A stretch of DNA of 21,692 nucleotides from Gp6-AA40 sp050742535 (GTDB lineage Bacteria > Acidobacteriota > Vicinamibacteria > Vicinamibacterales > UBA2999). The first letter of the stretch is position 1; each line of letters begins with the position of its first letter. The stretch spans positions 1 to 21,692 of the forward strand of contig JBOGIQ010000064.1 of assembly GCA_050742535.1 (NCBI GenBank). The letters are read 5' to 3'. The translations under genes and the position numbers were made by a program. Below, piece after piece: positions 1 through 6,562 of the stretch. Under the pieces are notes generated by a model that searched no databases, was not told the origin of the DNA, and saw only the letters and a program-made list of their open reading frames with translations.

Positions 1-47
1 CCTCCGCAAGCAGCCTAGCAACTGATGGCCTGAAAGAGAGATTCGAC

Positions 48-1073
48 ATGAACCATCGATATGTCGTCATCGCCAGCAGGTTGATAGCGGTCGTCGCGGT
101 CCTGTGCGCGACGACGTCGCTGGCAGTCGCGCAGACGCGCGCTTACCGGGCGCCGCGCACGCCGGACGGTCAACCCGATCTGCAGGGCTTCTGGACGAAC
201 ACGACGTACACGCCTCTTCAGCGGCCGAAGGAAGTGACCAAAGAGCTCTATACCCGCGAGGAGGCGCTCGAAATCCTCAAGACCGCCGCCACTCTCGAAA
301 GCGAGCAGACAGAGCCTGGCACGATTCCCGACGTGCACTATGACTTCACGCAGTTCGGGCTGGACCGGAATCAGGGAGGACTCGCTTTGAACCTGCGGAC
401 GTCACTCATCTTCGATCCGACCAATGGGCAGCTCCCCCCGATGACCGAAGAAGGACAGAAACGGAATGCGGTGCGGGCGGAAGCGAGAAAGCGCATGGGC
501 GGCCCCACCGACGCTGCACAGAACCAATCCCTGAGCGTGCGATGCATTCTCATGGACCGCGCCGGTCCGCCGATGCTGCCGGGCGCCTATAACAACAACT
601 ATCAGATCATCCAGGGGCCGGGTTACGTGATGATTCTCGTTGAGATGATCCACGAGCCTCGCATTATCCCGCTCGATGGACGTCCACATCTGCCGCCCCA
701 CGTCCGCAGCCTGACGGGGAACCCGATTGGCCGCTGGGAAGGCGAGACGCTCGTCGTCGAGACGACGAATTTCAACGGGCGTAATCCCGTCGGCGGCGGC
801 CGCGGCGGCGGCGGATCGTCGGACGCCGTGAAGATCACCGAGCGTTTCACGCGCATCTCGGACGATCAGATCGAATACAAGTTCACGGTCGATGATCCGC
901 AGACGTGGACGCGTCCCTGGACGGCGCTCAACTATCTGCAGAAGACCAACGGGCCGATCTTCGAGTTCGCGTGCCACGAGACGAACATCGGCGTCTCGGG
1001 CATCCTCGGCGGCGCCCGCGCCGACGAGAAGCGCGCGGCTGAAGCGGCCGCCGCGAAGACCGGATCGAGGTAG
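48..1073 (+). CDS. Secreted protein of unknown function, 'PDLQGFW' family
   Basis: A 341-residue exported protein. Residues 1-29 form a signal peptide ending in Ala-Val-Ala-Gln. It is followed by TPDGQPDLQGFW, which opens a large family abundant in Acidobacteriota and some Proteobacteria. Further recognisable blocks are NNNYQIIQGPGYVMI, EMIHEPRIIPLDGRPH, GRWEGETLVVETTNF and the late FEFACHE. A Gly-rich stretch (about residues 245-253) sits where relatives usually have a short 'FRG' segment, and the C-terminus is Ala-rich. No biochemical role is known to me. The start at 48 is the only one that gives a complete signal peptide, and an AAGAGAG-like ribosome site precedes it. A DUF6152 gene starts 7 bases after its stop, so the two are probably co-transcribed and both act in the periplasm. 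Confidence 0.9.
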   Translation: MNHRYVVIASRLIAVVAVLCATTSLAVAQTRAYRAPRTPDGQPDLQGFWTNTTYTPLQRPKEVTKELYTREEALEILKTAATLESEQTEPGTIPDVHYDFTQFGLDRNQGGLALNLRTSLIFDPTNGQLPPMTEEGQKRNAVRAEARKRMGGPTDAAQNQSLSVRCILMDRAGPPMLPGAYNNNYQIIQGPGYVMILVEMIHEPRIIPLDGRPHLPPHVRSLTGNPIGRWEGETLVVETTNFNGRNPVGGGRGGGGSSDAVKITERFTRISDDQIEYKFTVDDPQTWTRPWTALNYLQKTNGPIFEFACHETNIGVSGILGGARADEKRAAEAAAAKTGSR

Positions 1074-1080
1074 GGACGAT

Positions 1081-1473
1081 ATGACCAGACGAACGGCACT
1101 CATTGCCGCCATTGTCGCCGTGGCTCTTGTCGGCGCCGGCAGCGTCGCGCGTGCGCATCACGCGTTCGCCGCCGAGTTCGACGTGAACAAGCCGATCAAG
1201 TTCGAAGGCAAGCTCATTAAATGGGACATGGTGAACCCGCACTCCTGGTTCCACATGGAGATCAAGGGCGAGAAGTGGATGATTGAAGGCGGCAGCCCCA
1301 ATCAGCTGATTCGCCAGGGCGTCACCAGCAAGACCGTGCCGATCGGGACGACGCTGATCGTCGAGGGGTACCTGGCGAAGGACGGGACGAACAAGGCCGT
1401 CGGGCGGAACTTCATCCTCGCCGATGGCTCGCGCCTGTTCCTCGGCGGCTCGGCCCCCGGTCAGCCGAAGTAG
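1081..1473 (+). CDS. DUF6152 family periplasmic protein (copy 1)
   Basis: A 130-residue exported protein. Residues 1-25 are a signal peptide ending Ala-Arg-Ala, so the mature chain would begin His-His-Ala-Phe. The His-His start, the NPHSW motif at residues 52-56 and the beta-rich remainder match DUF6152, whose function is not established. I chose the ATG at 1081 because the open frame upstream overlaps the previous gene and has no signal peptide. Its closest relative in this window is the protein at 15254-15652, which shares the mature HH start and the NPH motif. The TAG stop is the first three bases of a family B palindrome, and an intrinsic terminator follows at 1502. It probably forms a two-gene operon with the upstream secreted protein. 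Confidence 0.9.
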   Translation: MTRRTALIAAIVAVALVGAGSVARAHHAFAAEFDVNKPIKFEGKLIKWDMVNPHSWFHMEIKGEKWMIEGGSPNQLIRQGVTSKTVPIGTTLIVEGYLAKDGTNKAVGRNFILADGSRLFLGGSAPGQPK

Positions 1474-1492
1474 AGTCCGGCGTCAGCCGGAT
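1471..1492 (-). repeat. Dispersed palindrome, family B copy 1 (B1)
   Basis: A 22-base element, the reverse complement of the family consensus with two mismatches in the loop side. Inverted arms (CCGGC/GCCGG) flank a short loop. Its first three plus-strand bases are the TAG stop codon of the DUF6152 gene. It is followed by AACCGCGA, the same bases that follow copy B2 in the same orientation. Confidence 0.7.
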
Positions 1493-1501
1493 AACCGCGA
1501 C

Positions 1502-1540
1502 GGGCGCGGAGAACACCTGTTCTCGCGCCCTTTTGTTTTT
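1502..1540 (+). terminator. Intrinsic (rho-independent) terminator
   Basis: GGGCGCG plus AGAAC (1502-1514, one bulged G at 1509) pairs with GTTCTCGCGCCC (1519-1530) across a four-base ACCT loop. The 12-pair stem is followed at once by TTTTGTTTTT (1531-1540). It lies 28 bases after the DUF6152 stop and should end the 48-1473 transcript. The next gene, at 1557, therefore probably needs its own promoter or read-through. Confidence 0.9.
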
Positions 1541-1556
1541 CTCATCCCTGACACGC

Positions 1557-2030
1557 ATGATCGACTTCGGCATCAACGACCCACGCGAGATGCCGCTGCA
1601 TTTCTTCTTCGGCGTCGTGCACATGGACTATCGGACCGCCGTGCGCGCGCGCACCGAGAAGCAGAACTGTTCCATCTGTCCTCGGTACTGGTACGTGGAC
1701 GCGACGTTCGCGTGCGGGCGCTGCGGCGAAGAGTTCACGTTCAGCGCCGGCGAGCAGCGCCTCTGGTACGAGGAGTACGGGTTCTGGGTTGACTCGATCC
1801 CGAAACACTGTCTGACATGCCGGCGCGACGCCCGTCACGCGAACGTGCTGCGACAGCAGTACGACCGGGACATCGCGGAGGTGCTCGAGCGCGGCGATCT
1901 GGAGAGCCGGAAGCGTCTGGCGGCGATCATCGATCGGCTGTGTGAGTTTGATGAGGCTCTGCCGGCCCGCGTTCACGACAACCGCCGCCGGCTGGCCGAG
2001 CACATCGCCCGCGCGGAGAGCCGGTCCTGA
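1557..2030 (+). CDS. Zinc-ribbon domain protein
   Basis: A 157-residue cytoplasmic protein with no signal peptide or membrane segment. Near its centre it carries Cys-rich pairs: CSIC, then CGRC followed by GEEFTFSAGEQRLWYEEYGF, and CLTC. The aromatic-rich segment between the CGRC and CLTC pairs is typical of the probable zinc-ribbon family (PF13451 type), here with an additional Cys pair. The C-terminal third is charged and helical. Molecular function is unknown; zinc binding is inferred from the Cys pairs. I chose ATG 1557; a TTG 24 bases upstream lies in the T-tract of the terminator and is unlikely. No clear Shine-Dalgarno site is visible. The gene for a membrane protein begins shortly after its stop. 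Confidence 0.8.
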   Translation: MIDFGINDPREMPLHFFFGVVHMDYRTAVRARTEKQNCSICPRYWYVDATFACGRCGEEFTFSAGEQRLWYEEYGFWVDSIPKHCLTCRRDARHANVLRQQYDRDIAEVLERGDLESRKRLAAIIDRLCEFDEALPARVHDNRRRLAEHIARAESRS

Positions 2031-2053
2031 GCAGCGAACCTGTCGGCCGTCCG

Positions 2054-2488
2054 GTGACGTGGCAGATCCTCGTCCTGGTGCTCCTCTTTCTGGGCGGTGG
2101 ATCGTTTGGCGTCTGGCTGGCAATCCGGCTCGCGCCCGAATCGATCCTGGCGCAGTTCGTCGGCCTCTTTTCGTTCTCGCTGCCGTTCGCCATCGGCCTG
2201 CAATCCTGGATGGGGGCCGCGATTGCCGTCGAGGTCTTCCGCCTGATCAGGCGGCGCGGACGGCGACTCCCTCGCCAGGAGCGATCGGCCACGCCGCCGG
2301 GCTCGTTCGTGTTCGTCCCGACGTGCGCAGGGCTCATCACGTGTGCCGGCCTGCTGATTGGCGTGTTCGGATCGTCGCTCGGCGTGATTGCGACGACGGG
2401 CCTGTACCTGGTACTCGGCCTTAGCTACGGCGTTGCCTGCTGGCTGTTCGCGCGGGCGGGATACTTGCCGATCCCGCAGGAGCCATAG
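2054..2488 (+). CDS. Small integral membrane protein, unknown function
   Basis: A 144-residue protein with four likely transmembrane segments, near residues 3-25, 38-62, 88-108 and 111-133. A basic loop (RLIRRRGRRLPRQER) lies after the second pair, predicted to face the cytoplasm. I recognise no family. The start is uncertain: GTG at 2054 is used here because no ATG or TTG lies between the previous stop and the first hydrophobic segment. It begins 24 bases after the zinc-ribbon gene and is probably co-transcribed with it. Its stop is 8 bases before palindrome A1, in a convergent gap shared with the SnoaL-like gene on the other strand. Confidence 0.7.
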   Translation: MTWQILVLVLLFLGGGSFGVWLAIRLAPESILAQFVGLFSFSLPFAIGLQSWMGAAIAVEVFRLIRRRGRRLPRQERSATPPGSFVFVPTCAGLITCAGLLIGVFGSSLGVIATTGLYLVLGLSYGVACWLFARAGYLPIPQEP

Positions 2489-2495
2489 CAACCAC

Positions 2496-2519
2496 GTCGT
2501 GTCCGCCTTGAGGCGGACC
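2496..2519 (+). repeat. Dispersed palindrome, family A copy 1 (A1)
   Basis: A 24-base element whose core is GTCCGCC-TTGA-GGCGGAC (2501-2518): a perfect 7-pair stem with a four-base loop. It is preceded by GTCGT, where most copies have GTAGT. It occupies most of the 36-base gap between two convergent genes (stops at 2488 and 2525). In RNA from either strand it would form a hairpin, but there is no T-tract. Confidence 0.85.
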
Positions 2520-2524
2520 AGCCG

Positions 2525-3040
2525 TCAGCGTGAACCCGGCGGAGCGGTGTCGTTCGAGGCGACGCGCCGCTTGAACTTCCAGGCGCCGTTCTCCCTGACG
2601 AGCGTATCGTCGTAGCGGCCCGCCTGCGCGATCGTGGCGCCGTGCTCGCCCGGCGTGACGAACGTCCATCGCGACCACGCCGTCGCGCTGTCGCCCTTCA
2701 CCGTGATGACGAAGTTCGACATGATGTGGTACGAGCCGCCTCGGTTCGGCCCGGTGCCCAGGCTCTTTTCCATGAACGCCTGGATGTTGGCCCGCCCCTT
2801 GACCGTGCCGAATCCACCGACCCATTCTCCGTCGGTCGCGAACAACGCGGCGTAGGCCGCGAGGTCACGGCTGTCGAGGTGACGGCCGTAGTCGATCAGC
2901 AGTTGCGCGATCTGCTCCCGGTCCTCGAGTGCGCGCAGCCGGGTGTCAGCCGAGCCGGTCTGAGATTGCGCTGGTGCCGCTGCGGCAAACAGCGAGCAAG
3001 CGGCGATTACGAGCATCACGAGCCTTCGCGTTCTTCGCAT
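2525..3040 (-). CDS. Secreted SnoaL-like (NTF2-fold) protein
   Basis: A 171-residue protein. A signal peptide (about residues 1-27, ending Ala-Gln-Ser-Gln) is followed by an NTF2-like domain of the SnoaL_4 type. Supporting blocks are LEDREQIAQLLIDYGRHLDSRDLAAYAALF, the GEWVGG strand, the KGRANIQAFM helix, a central SYHIMSNFVI strand, and a C-terminal GAWKFKRRV ending. Such domains act as cyclases, dehydratases or isomerases, or simply bind ligands; the substrate is not evident. The first codons (ATG CGA AGA ACG CGA AGG) lie in a 'gcgaag' repeat, so the start could be the ATG eight codons later; both leave a usable signal peptide. It is convergent with the membrane protein gene. Confidence 0.85.
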   Translation of the reverse strand: MRRTRRLVMLVIAACSLFAAAAPAQSQTGSADTRLRALEDREQIAQLLIDYGRHLDSRDLAAYAALFATDGEWVGGFGTVKGRANIQAFMEKSLGTGPNRGGSYHIMSNFVITVKGDSATAWSRWTFVTPGEHGATIAQAGRYDDTLVRENGAWKFKRRVASNDTAPPGSR

Positions 3041-3060
3041 TTCTGGCGTCCTTCGCGGTT
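3023..3060 (-). repeat. GCGAAG-type direct-repeat tract, family E copy 1
   Basis: Read on the minus strand this runs AACCGCGAAGGACGCC, then GCGAAGAACGCGAAGG, that is, several copies of a degenerate GCGAAGG unit. It covers the start codon of the SnoaL-like gene and touches palindrome B2 upstream. A second copy with the same leading bases precedes the gene at 9041, in the same orientation relative to the gene. Confidence 0.55.
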
Positions 3061-3068
3061 ATCCGGTT

Positions 3069-3090
3069 ATCCGGCTAAAGCCGGACTCTA
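3069..3090 (+). repeat. Dispersed palindrome, family B copy 2 (B2)
   Basis: The reference copy of family B: a 22-base element with core CCGGCTAAAGCCGG. Its last three plus-strand bases (CTA, 3088-3090) are, on the minus strand, the TAG stop codon of the amidohydrolase gene. A partial extra ATCCGGTT lies just before it (3061-3068). Confidence 0.85.
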
Positions 3091-4296
3091 CAGGCGGAAT
3101 AACCTCCGCGCGTTTTCCCCGAGGATATTCCGCTTCGCCTGCTCGCTGAGAAACGGCAGCGACATCAGTTTGCCCGGCACGTCGAAATCCCAGTGCGGCC
3201 AGTCCGACGCGAAGAGCAGCTGCGTCTCGGCGTGAATGGCCTCGAAGGTCGCCTGCAGCAGCTTCAGGTTCGTCCGTTCCATCGGCTGCGACGTGTAATA
3301 CATGTCCTGCATGTATTCGCTCGGCAGTTTCTTGAGCAGCGGAGCGTCCGACTGCCGCATCAGGTACTCGTGGTCGAGGCGCTGCATCATGAACGGCAGC
3401 CAGGCGAGGCCGCTCTCGATCCAGATGACCTTCAGGGTCGGGAAGCGCTCGTTCAACCCGTTCATGATCCAGTTCGTGAGATGAATCATGTTGCAGGTGA
3501 CGAACGACAGCGAGTGCACCGACACGAAGCGGTTGAGGAGCCGGCCGATGCTGTAGTCCGGGCCGGCATGGAAGCCGAGCGGAAGGCCGCGCTCCTCGAG
3601 GGCGCGATAGACCGGCATGTATTGCGCGCCATAGACGCCGACCTGCCGCTGCCCGGTGACGAGGAAGCCAATCACGCCCGGTTTGCCGGCGAACTCGTCG
3701 ATCGTGCGCAGGCACGCCTCCGGGCTGCCGAAGGGCAGCGCCAGCATCGACTTGATGCGCGGCTCGTGCGCCAGGATGCGGCTGGTGAACCAGCGGTTGT
3801 AGGCGAAGATCAGCTGCGTCTCGATTTCCGCCGACGGGTGCAGCCCGATTTCGAGCATCGGCTGCGGAAACACAATCTGCACGTCGATCCCCATCGTCTC
3901 GATCGCGCGGCGCATCAGCGTCAGGTCGCGATGCTCGCCGTTCGACGTGTCGACGTCCTCGGCAAGCTGGATCTGGTGGGGGATGCGGCCGTGCACGTCC
4001 TGAAACGTCAGCCCGGGGGGATGATTGCTGAGCGCGATGTTGTGGGCATTTGGCCACAACGCCGCCATCGTCTTGCCGTTGCGCCGCAGGACCGGGTCCT
4101 CGATGTGATCCAGCACTTCCGACCACGAATCGAACTCGACGTGGTGGGAATCGACGTCGACGATGAAGTAGTCCTTCAGGTTGTAGCGCTCGACGTCGCG
4201 GCGCGCGTTGGCGAGGATCTCGCGCGAATCGGTGCGCGTCGTAATCTGCTGCGTCTCTCGCGCACGAACCGCGGGCGTCTCGAACACCTTGGACAT
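3088..4296 (-). CDS. Amidohydrolase family protein (amidohydrolase-2/ACMSD-like)
   Basis: A 402-residue cytoplasmic TIM-barrel hydrolase or decarboxylase. The metal-site motif DVDSHHVE lies at residues 47-54, GFHAG at 241-245 supplies a further His, and SDWPHWD at 364-370 supplies the late Asp. This layout is that of the amidohydrolase-2 family, which includes ACMSD-like decarboxylases and related ring-fission enzymes; the substrate cannot be read from sequence. I chose ATG 4296 because GGAAGG lies 6 bases upstream and the 78-residue gene ends 2 bases before it. It is therefore translationally close to that gene and follows the Rieske gene in the same direction, which suggests one pathway acting on an aromatic or carboxylated compound. 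The stop codon belongs to palindrome B2. Confidence 0.92.
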   Translation of the reverse strand: MSKVFETPAVRARETQQITTRTDSREILANARRDVERYNLKDYFIVDVDSHHVEFDSWSEVLDHIEDPVLRRNGKTMAALWPNAHNIALSNHPPGLTFQDVHGRIPHQIQLAEDVDTSNGEHRDLTLMRRAIETMGIDVQIVFPQPMLEIGLHPSAEIETQLIFAYNRWFTSRILAHEPRIKSMLALPFGSPEACLRTIDEFAGKPGVIGFLVTGQRQVGVYGAQYMPVYRALEERGLPLGFHAGPDYSIGRLLNRFVSVHSLSFVTCNMIHLTNWIMNGLNERFPTLKVIWIESGLAWLPFMMQRLDHEYLMRQSDAPLLKKLPSEYMQDMYYTSQPMERTNLKLLQATFEAIHAETQLLFASDWPHWDFDVPGKLMSLPFLSEQAKRNILGENARRLFRL

Positions 4297-4298
4297 GT

Positions 4299-4535
4299 TT
4301 ACCTTCCGGCGCCCCTGGAAAACCACATGGCCATGTCGAACGGCGTCAGATCCTGCGAGCGAAGCAGCGCGCACGCGAGCGTAATCGCATCCGTCGTCGC
4401 AACGCCGGAGGTCAGCGGTGGCAGTTCGCGCCCCGCCTGCGCGGACGCATTCGCATAGAGCCGCGTCGCCGCGCTGACAATCGCACGCACCTCGTCTTCG
4501 GTCAGATCCGTCCGATCGGCGAGCTGCTCGAGCAT
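4299..4535 (-). CDS. Conserved small protein in Rieske-amidohydrolase cassette
   Basis: A 78-residue, mostly helical, soluble protein (MLEQLADRTDLTEDEV... ending MWFSRGAGR). It has no Cys pair, signal peptide or membrane segment. I do not recognise a named family. Its position between a Rieske gene and an amidohydrolase gene, ending 2 bases before the latter, suggests a subunit or accessory protein for that enzyme; this is inference. I chose ATG 4535 because the open frame further upstream translates palindrome A2 and its half copy into VRLKADTT-like residues, which look like read-through of repeat DNA. A GTG two codons upstream of the ATG is an alternative start. Confidence 0.75.
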   Translation of the reverse strand: MLEQLADRTDLTEDEVRAIVSAATRLYANASAQAGRELPPLTSGVATTDAITLACALLRSQDLTPFDMAMWFSRGAGR

Positions 4536-4548
4536 CGTGACCGCCGCC

Positions 4549-4599
4549 GTCGTGTCCGCCTTCGTCTCCACTGATGTAGTGTCCGCCTTCAGGCGGACC
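4549..4599 (+). repeat. Dispersed palindrome, family A copy 2 (A2) plus a half copy
   Basis: A complete copy at 4576-4599 (GTAGT followed by core GTCCGCC-TTCA-GGCGGAC and one more C). A left half lies at 4549-4563 (GTCGTGTCCGCCTTC). The full copy abuts the TGA stop of the Rieske gene (4600-4602). The pair fills the gap between that gene and the 78-residue gene, so any Rieske-amidohydrolase transcript must cross it. Confidence 0.85.
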
Positions 4600-4986
4600 T
4601 CAGACGGTGACATACACCTCGCCGCCTTCCTCATGCACGGTCACCGCCTTCAGCCGGATCGACTCCTTCGCCGGGTGCGATCCCGTTTCGATCTTGAACT
4701 CGTAGCCGTGCCAGGGGCAGACGATGCGCATTTCGGACTCGTCGAAGGCGTAGCCGGTCGAGACCTGTTTGTCGTTGATCAGCTCGCGGACCGCGGGAAT
4801 AATCAGCCCCTGACAAACCGGGCCGCCCATGTGCGGGCACGTGTTCTCGTAGGCGAAGAGCCGGCCGTTCACGCGAAATATGCCGATGGTCTTCTCGCCG
4901 ACGTCTACGACGAGCCGGCCTTTTTCGGGGATGCCCTCGCTGCGGCCCGCCAGATGCCGGGTTGCCGCGGATGTTTTGAGCGTCAT
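4600..4986 (-). CDS. Rieske [2Fe-2S] ferredoxin-like protein
   Basis: A 128-residue soluble protein with a Rieske fold. The cluster ligands are visible as Cys50-Pro-His52 and Cys90-Pro-Trp-His93. The spacing between His52 and Cys90 (37 residues) is much longer than the usual 15-17, because a helical insert (GLIIPAVRELINDKQ and following) sits after CPHMGGPVCQG. Cys58 is an extra cysteine. I recall this insert in a subgroup of stand-alone Rieske proteins found near amidohydrolase genes, but I cannot check it here. The likely role is electron transfer to, or structural support of, a catabolic enzyme. I chose ATG 4986; an upstream ATG at 5061 adds a Ser/Arg-rich tail that overlaps the divergent gene. 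It leads the 78-residue and amidohydrolase genes. Confidence 0.9.
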   Translation of the reverse strand: MTLKTSAATRHLAGRSEGIPEKGRLVVDVGEKTIGIFRVNGRLFAYENTCPHMGGPVCQGLIIPAVRELINDKQVSTGYAFDESEMRIVCPWHGYEFKIETGSHPAKESIRLKAVTVHEEGGEVYVTV

Positions 4987-5045
4987 CAGTCGCTGATGAT
5001 AACCTCGTTGCGTGCTACGCGAATTCGTGACGGGTGTGAACTGAG

Positions 5046-5315
5046 ATGACGACCAAAGCATTCGATCGCCGCTCCGACCGAGTATGGTGGCCGTGTGTTC
5101 TTGGTGGGGTCGTCGCTGTTCCAGCCGGCGCCGTGCTCGAGAATTGGCTGCCGCGAGCCATTGCCGGCGGACTCGGCTTCTTTGTCGCGTGGATCATGGT
5201 TGTGTTCGTGTTCTCGATGTCACCACCCACTTCGAAATGGACGTTCGTCCGCTGGATCGCGGGCGGCGCTGCCGGTGCCATCGTCGGCAGCACCATCGTG
5301 TTAATGCTCGATTAA
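5046..5315 (+). CDS. Small membrane protein, unknown function
   Basis: An 89-residue protein with three hydrophobic segments (about residues 17-33, 38-58 and 68-88) joined by short loops that include SPPTSKW. The N-terminus is basic. No family is recognised. It is divergent from the Rieske gene with about 59 bases between starts, and the ATPase gene starts 20 bases after its stop. Co-transcription with the ATPase and the DUF2314-like gene is likely from spacing. The ribosome site is weak (GAACTGAG). Confidence 0.65.
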   Translation: MTTKAFDRRSDRVWWPCVLGGVVAVPAGAVLENWLPRAIAGGLGFFVAWIMVVFVFSMSPPTSKWTFVRWIAGGAAGAIVGSTIVLMLD

Positions 5316-5335
5316 TAGCCGGGCCCGGGCACTCG

Positions 5336-6070
5336 GTGAAAGCCAACGCGCCCTTTCTGCAAAACGTCAGAACGCTGCCGGAGAAGATCGATCCGGTAAC
5401 ATTTCCGTTCACGATTCCGGCGTTCTCCCGCGGCATCGACCTGACCTTTACCAGCGCGGTCACGTTTTTCGTCGGCGAAAACGGCAGCGGGAAATCGACG
5501 CTGCTCGAGGCGCTGGCCGAGGGCTGCGGTTTCAATCCGGAAGGCGGGAGTCGCGATCATCACCGTGAGATCACCGCCGGGCGGTCGCCGCTGCTGGAGG
5601 CGCTGCGTCTGACCTGGCGGCCGAAGGTGACGAAGGGCTTCTTCCTGCGCGCCGAGAGCTTCTACAACTTCGCAACCTACATTGAAGGCGTCTCGAACAT
5701 GCAGGCGTACGGCGGAAAGTCGCTGCACGCGCAATCGCACGGCGAGTCGTTCCTGGCGTTGTTTGCCCACCGGTTCGACCAGGGTGTCTTCATCCTCGAC
5801 GAGCCCGAGGCGGCGCTCTCGCCGCAGCGCCAGCTCTCGTTCCTGAAGATCATTCATGACCTGACGAAGACCGGCCGTGCGCAGTTCCTGATCGCCACGC
5901 ATTCACCAATCATCCTGGCGTATCCAGGCGCCGTGCTCTTCAGCCTGGACGGCGACGCCATCGAGGCAATTGCCTATCGCGAGACGAAGCATTACCTCAT
6001 CACTCGCGACTTTCTGAGCTCGCCCGATCGTTTCTTCAAGCATCTGTTCGCAGAGGATCCGCGGACATGA
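5336..6070 (+). CDS. ABC/SMC-type predicted ATPase (COG3910-like)
   Basis: A 244-residue soluble ATPase of the COG3910 type, single-domain and near the usual length of about 240. Walker A is GENGSGKST (47-55), an ABC-like signature SHGES follows (134-138), Walker B is FILDEPE (152-158), and the switch His is in ATHSP (187-191). There are no membrane segments, so it is not a transport ATPase by itself. The family role is unknown; relatives resemble the ATPase parts of Rad50 or OLD nucleases without a nuclease. The GTG at 5336 was chosen because conserved sequence begins just after it and no ATG is available between the previous stop and the core. Its stop overlaps the next start (ATGA at 6067), so translation of the two is coupled. 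Confidence 0.88.
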   Translation: MKANAPFLQNVRTLPEKIDPVTFPFTIPAFSRGIDLTFTSAVTFFVGENGSGKSTLLEALAEGCGFNPEGGSRDHHREITAGRSPLLEALRLTWRPKVTKGFFLRAESFYNFATYIEGVSNMQAYGGKSLHAQSHGESFLALFAHRFDQGVFILDEPEAALSPQRQLSFLKIIHDLTKTGRAQFLIATHSPIILAYPGAVLFSLDGDAIEAIAYRETKHYLITRDFLSSPDRFFKHLFAEDPRT

Positions 6071-6480
6071 CGCGTTCAACGCACACTCGGCCGTCGCTGG
6101 ACGCAGACGGATGGATGCTCGTGTCCGCGGAGCAACGCCATGCCGCTCACCCGGAAACCTTTGCGATCCCCTCGAAAGTCGATCGCGAGACACTTGTGCC
6201 AGGCGCGGCGGCCAAGCTCCTGTTTCACATCGAAACCAGGGAGGCCAATCGGGTCATCGACCGCGGCGTCGACAGGATGTGGGTCATCGTGAGGGCCGTC
6301 GGCCCCGATGGCTACCTGGGCGTGCTCGACAACGATCCTGGACAGTCGGAGGGGCTGAATCTCCACGAAGGCGACGCCATCCTCTTCGGTCCCGAACACG
6401 TGGCCGCGATCGACTATCCGTCGAAGGACTACGTCGTCGGGAAGTACGGACGGTCGTTCTTCGGAAACGAATCCGGCTAA
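6067..6480 (+). CDS. DUF2314-like protein
   Basis: A 137-residue soluble protein. The blocks PETFAIPSKVDRETLVPGAAAKLLF, RMWVIV and GYLGVLDNDP followed by an acidic GDAILFGPEHV segment resemble the DUF2314 type of beta-rich domain. The assignment is by eye and moderate. Function is unknown; related small domains occur in immunity and stress contexts. It overlaps the ATPase stop by four bases and so is probably made with it. The last residues (Glu-Ser-Gly) and the TAA stop are encoded inside palindrome B3, so the native C-terminus may have been replaced when the repeat inserted. Confidence 0.75.
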   Translation: MTRSTHTRPSLDADGWMLVSAEQRHAAHPETFAIPSKVDRETLVPGAAAKLLFHIETREANRVIDRGVDRMWVIVRAVGPDGYLGVLDNDPGQSEGLNLHEGDAILFGPEHVAAIDYPSKDYVVGKYGRSFFGNESG

Positions 6481-6492
6481 AGCCGGACTCCA
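6471..6492 (+). repeat. Dispersed palindrome, family B copy 3 (B3)
   Basis: A 22-base copy with core CCGGCTAAAGCCGG and one mismatch near its 3' end (CTCCA for CTCTA). The TAA inside the core (6478-6480) is the stop codon of the DUF2314-like gene. It lies in the convergent gap together with the minus-strand terminator and palindrome A3. Confidence 0.85.
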
Positions 6493-6497
6493 TAAGC

Positions 6498-6523
6498 AAA
6501 AAGGCACCGAGACCTCAGTGCCT
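6498..6523 (-). terminator. Intrinsic terminator for the PQQ dehydrogenase transcript
   Basis: On the minus strand an imperfect stem (AGGCAC-x-GAG against CTC-x-GTGCCT, 6502-6523) is followed by TTTTT (plus-strand A-run 6498-6502). It lies about 40 bases after the PQQ dehydrogenase stop at 6563. Read in the plus direction it lacks a T-run, so it should mainly stop minus-strand transcription. Confidence 0.75.
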
Positions 6524-6536
6524 CGCTATGTCGGGA

Positions 6537-6560
6537 GGTCCGCCTGAAGGCGGACACTAC
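6537..6560 (-). repeat. Dispersed palindrome, family A copy 3 (A3)
   Basis: A complete 24-base copy in minus orientation (core GTCCGCC-TGAA-GGCGGAC, then ACTAC). It ends 2 bases before the stop codon of the minus-strand PQQ dehydrogenase gene, in the convergent gap with the DUF2314-like gene. Confidence 0.85.
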
Positions 6561-6562
6561 GA

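Noticed and set aside
3193..4458. Long open frame on the plus strand, antisense to the amidohydrolase
   Set aside because: The opposite strand has clear metal-site motifs; the antisense product is Arg/Val/Asp-rich with no domain, as expected in GC-rich DNA.
4536..4634. N-terminal extension of the 78-residue protein including VRLKADTT-like residues
   Set aside because: These residues come from translating palindrome A2 and its half copy; the ATG at 4535 begins the part that looks like native protein.
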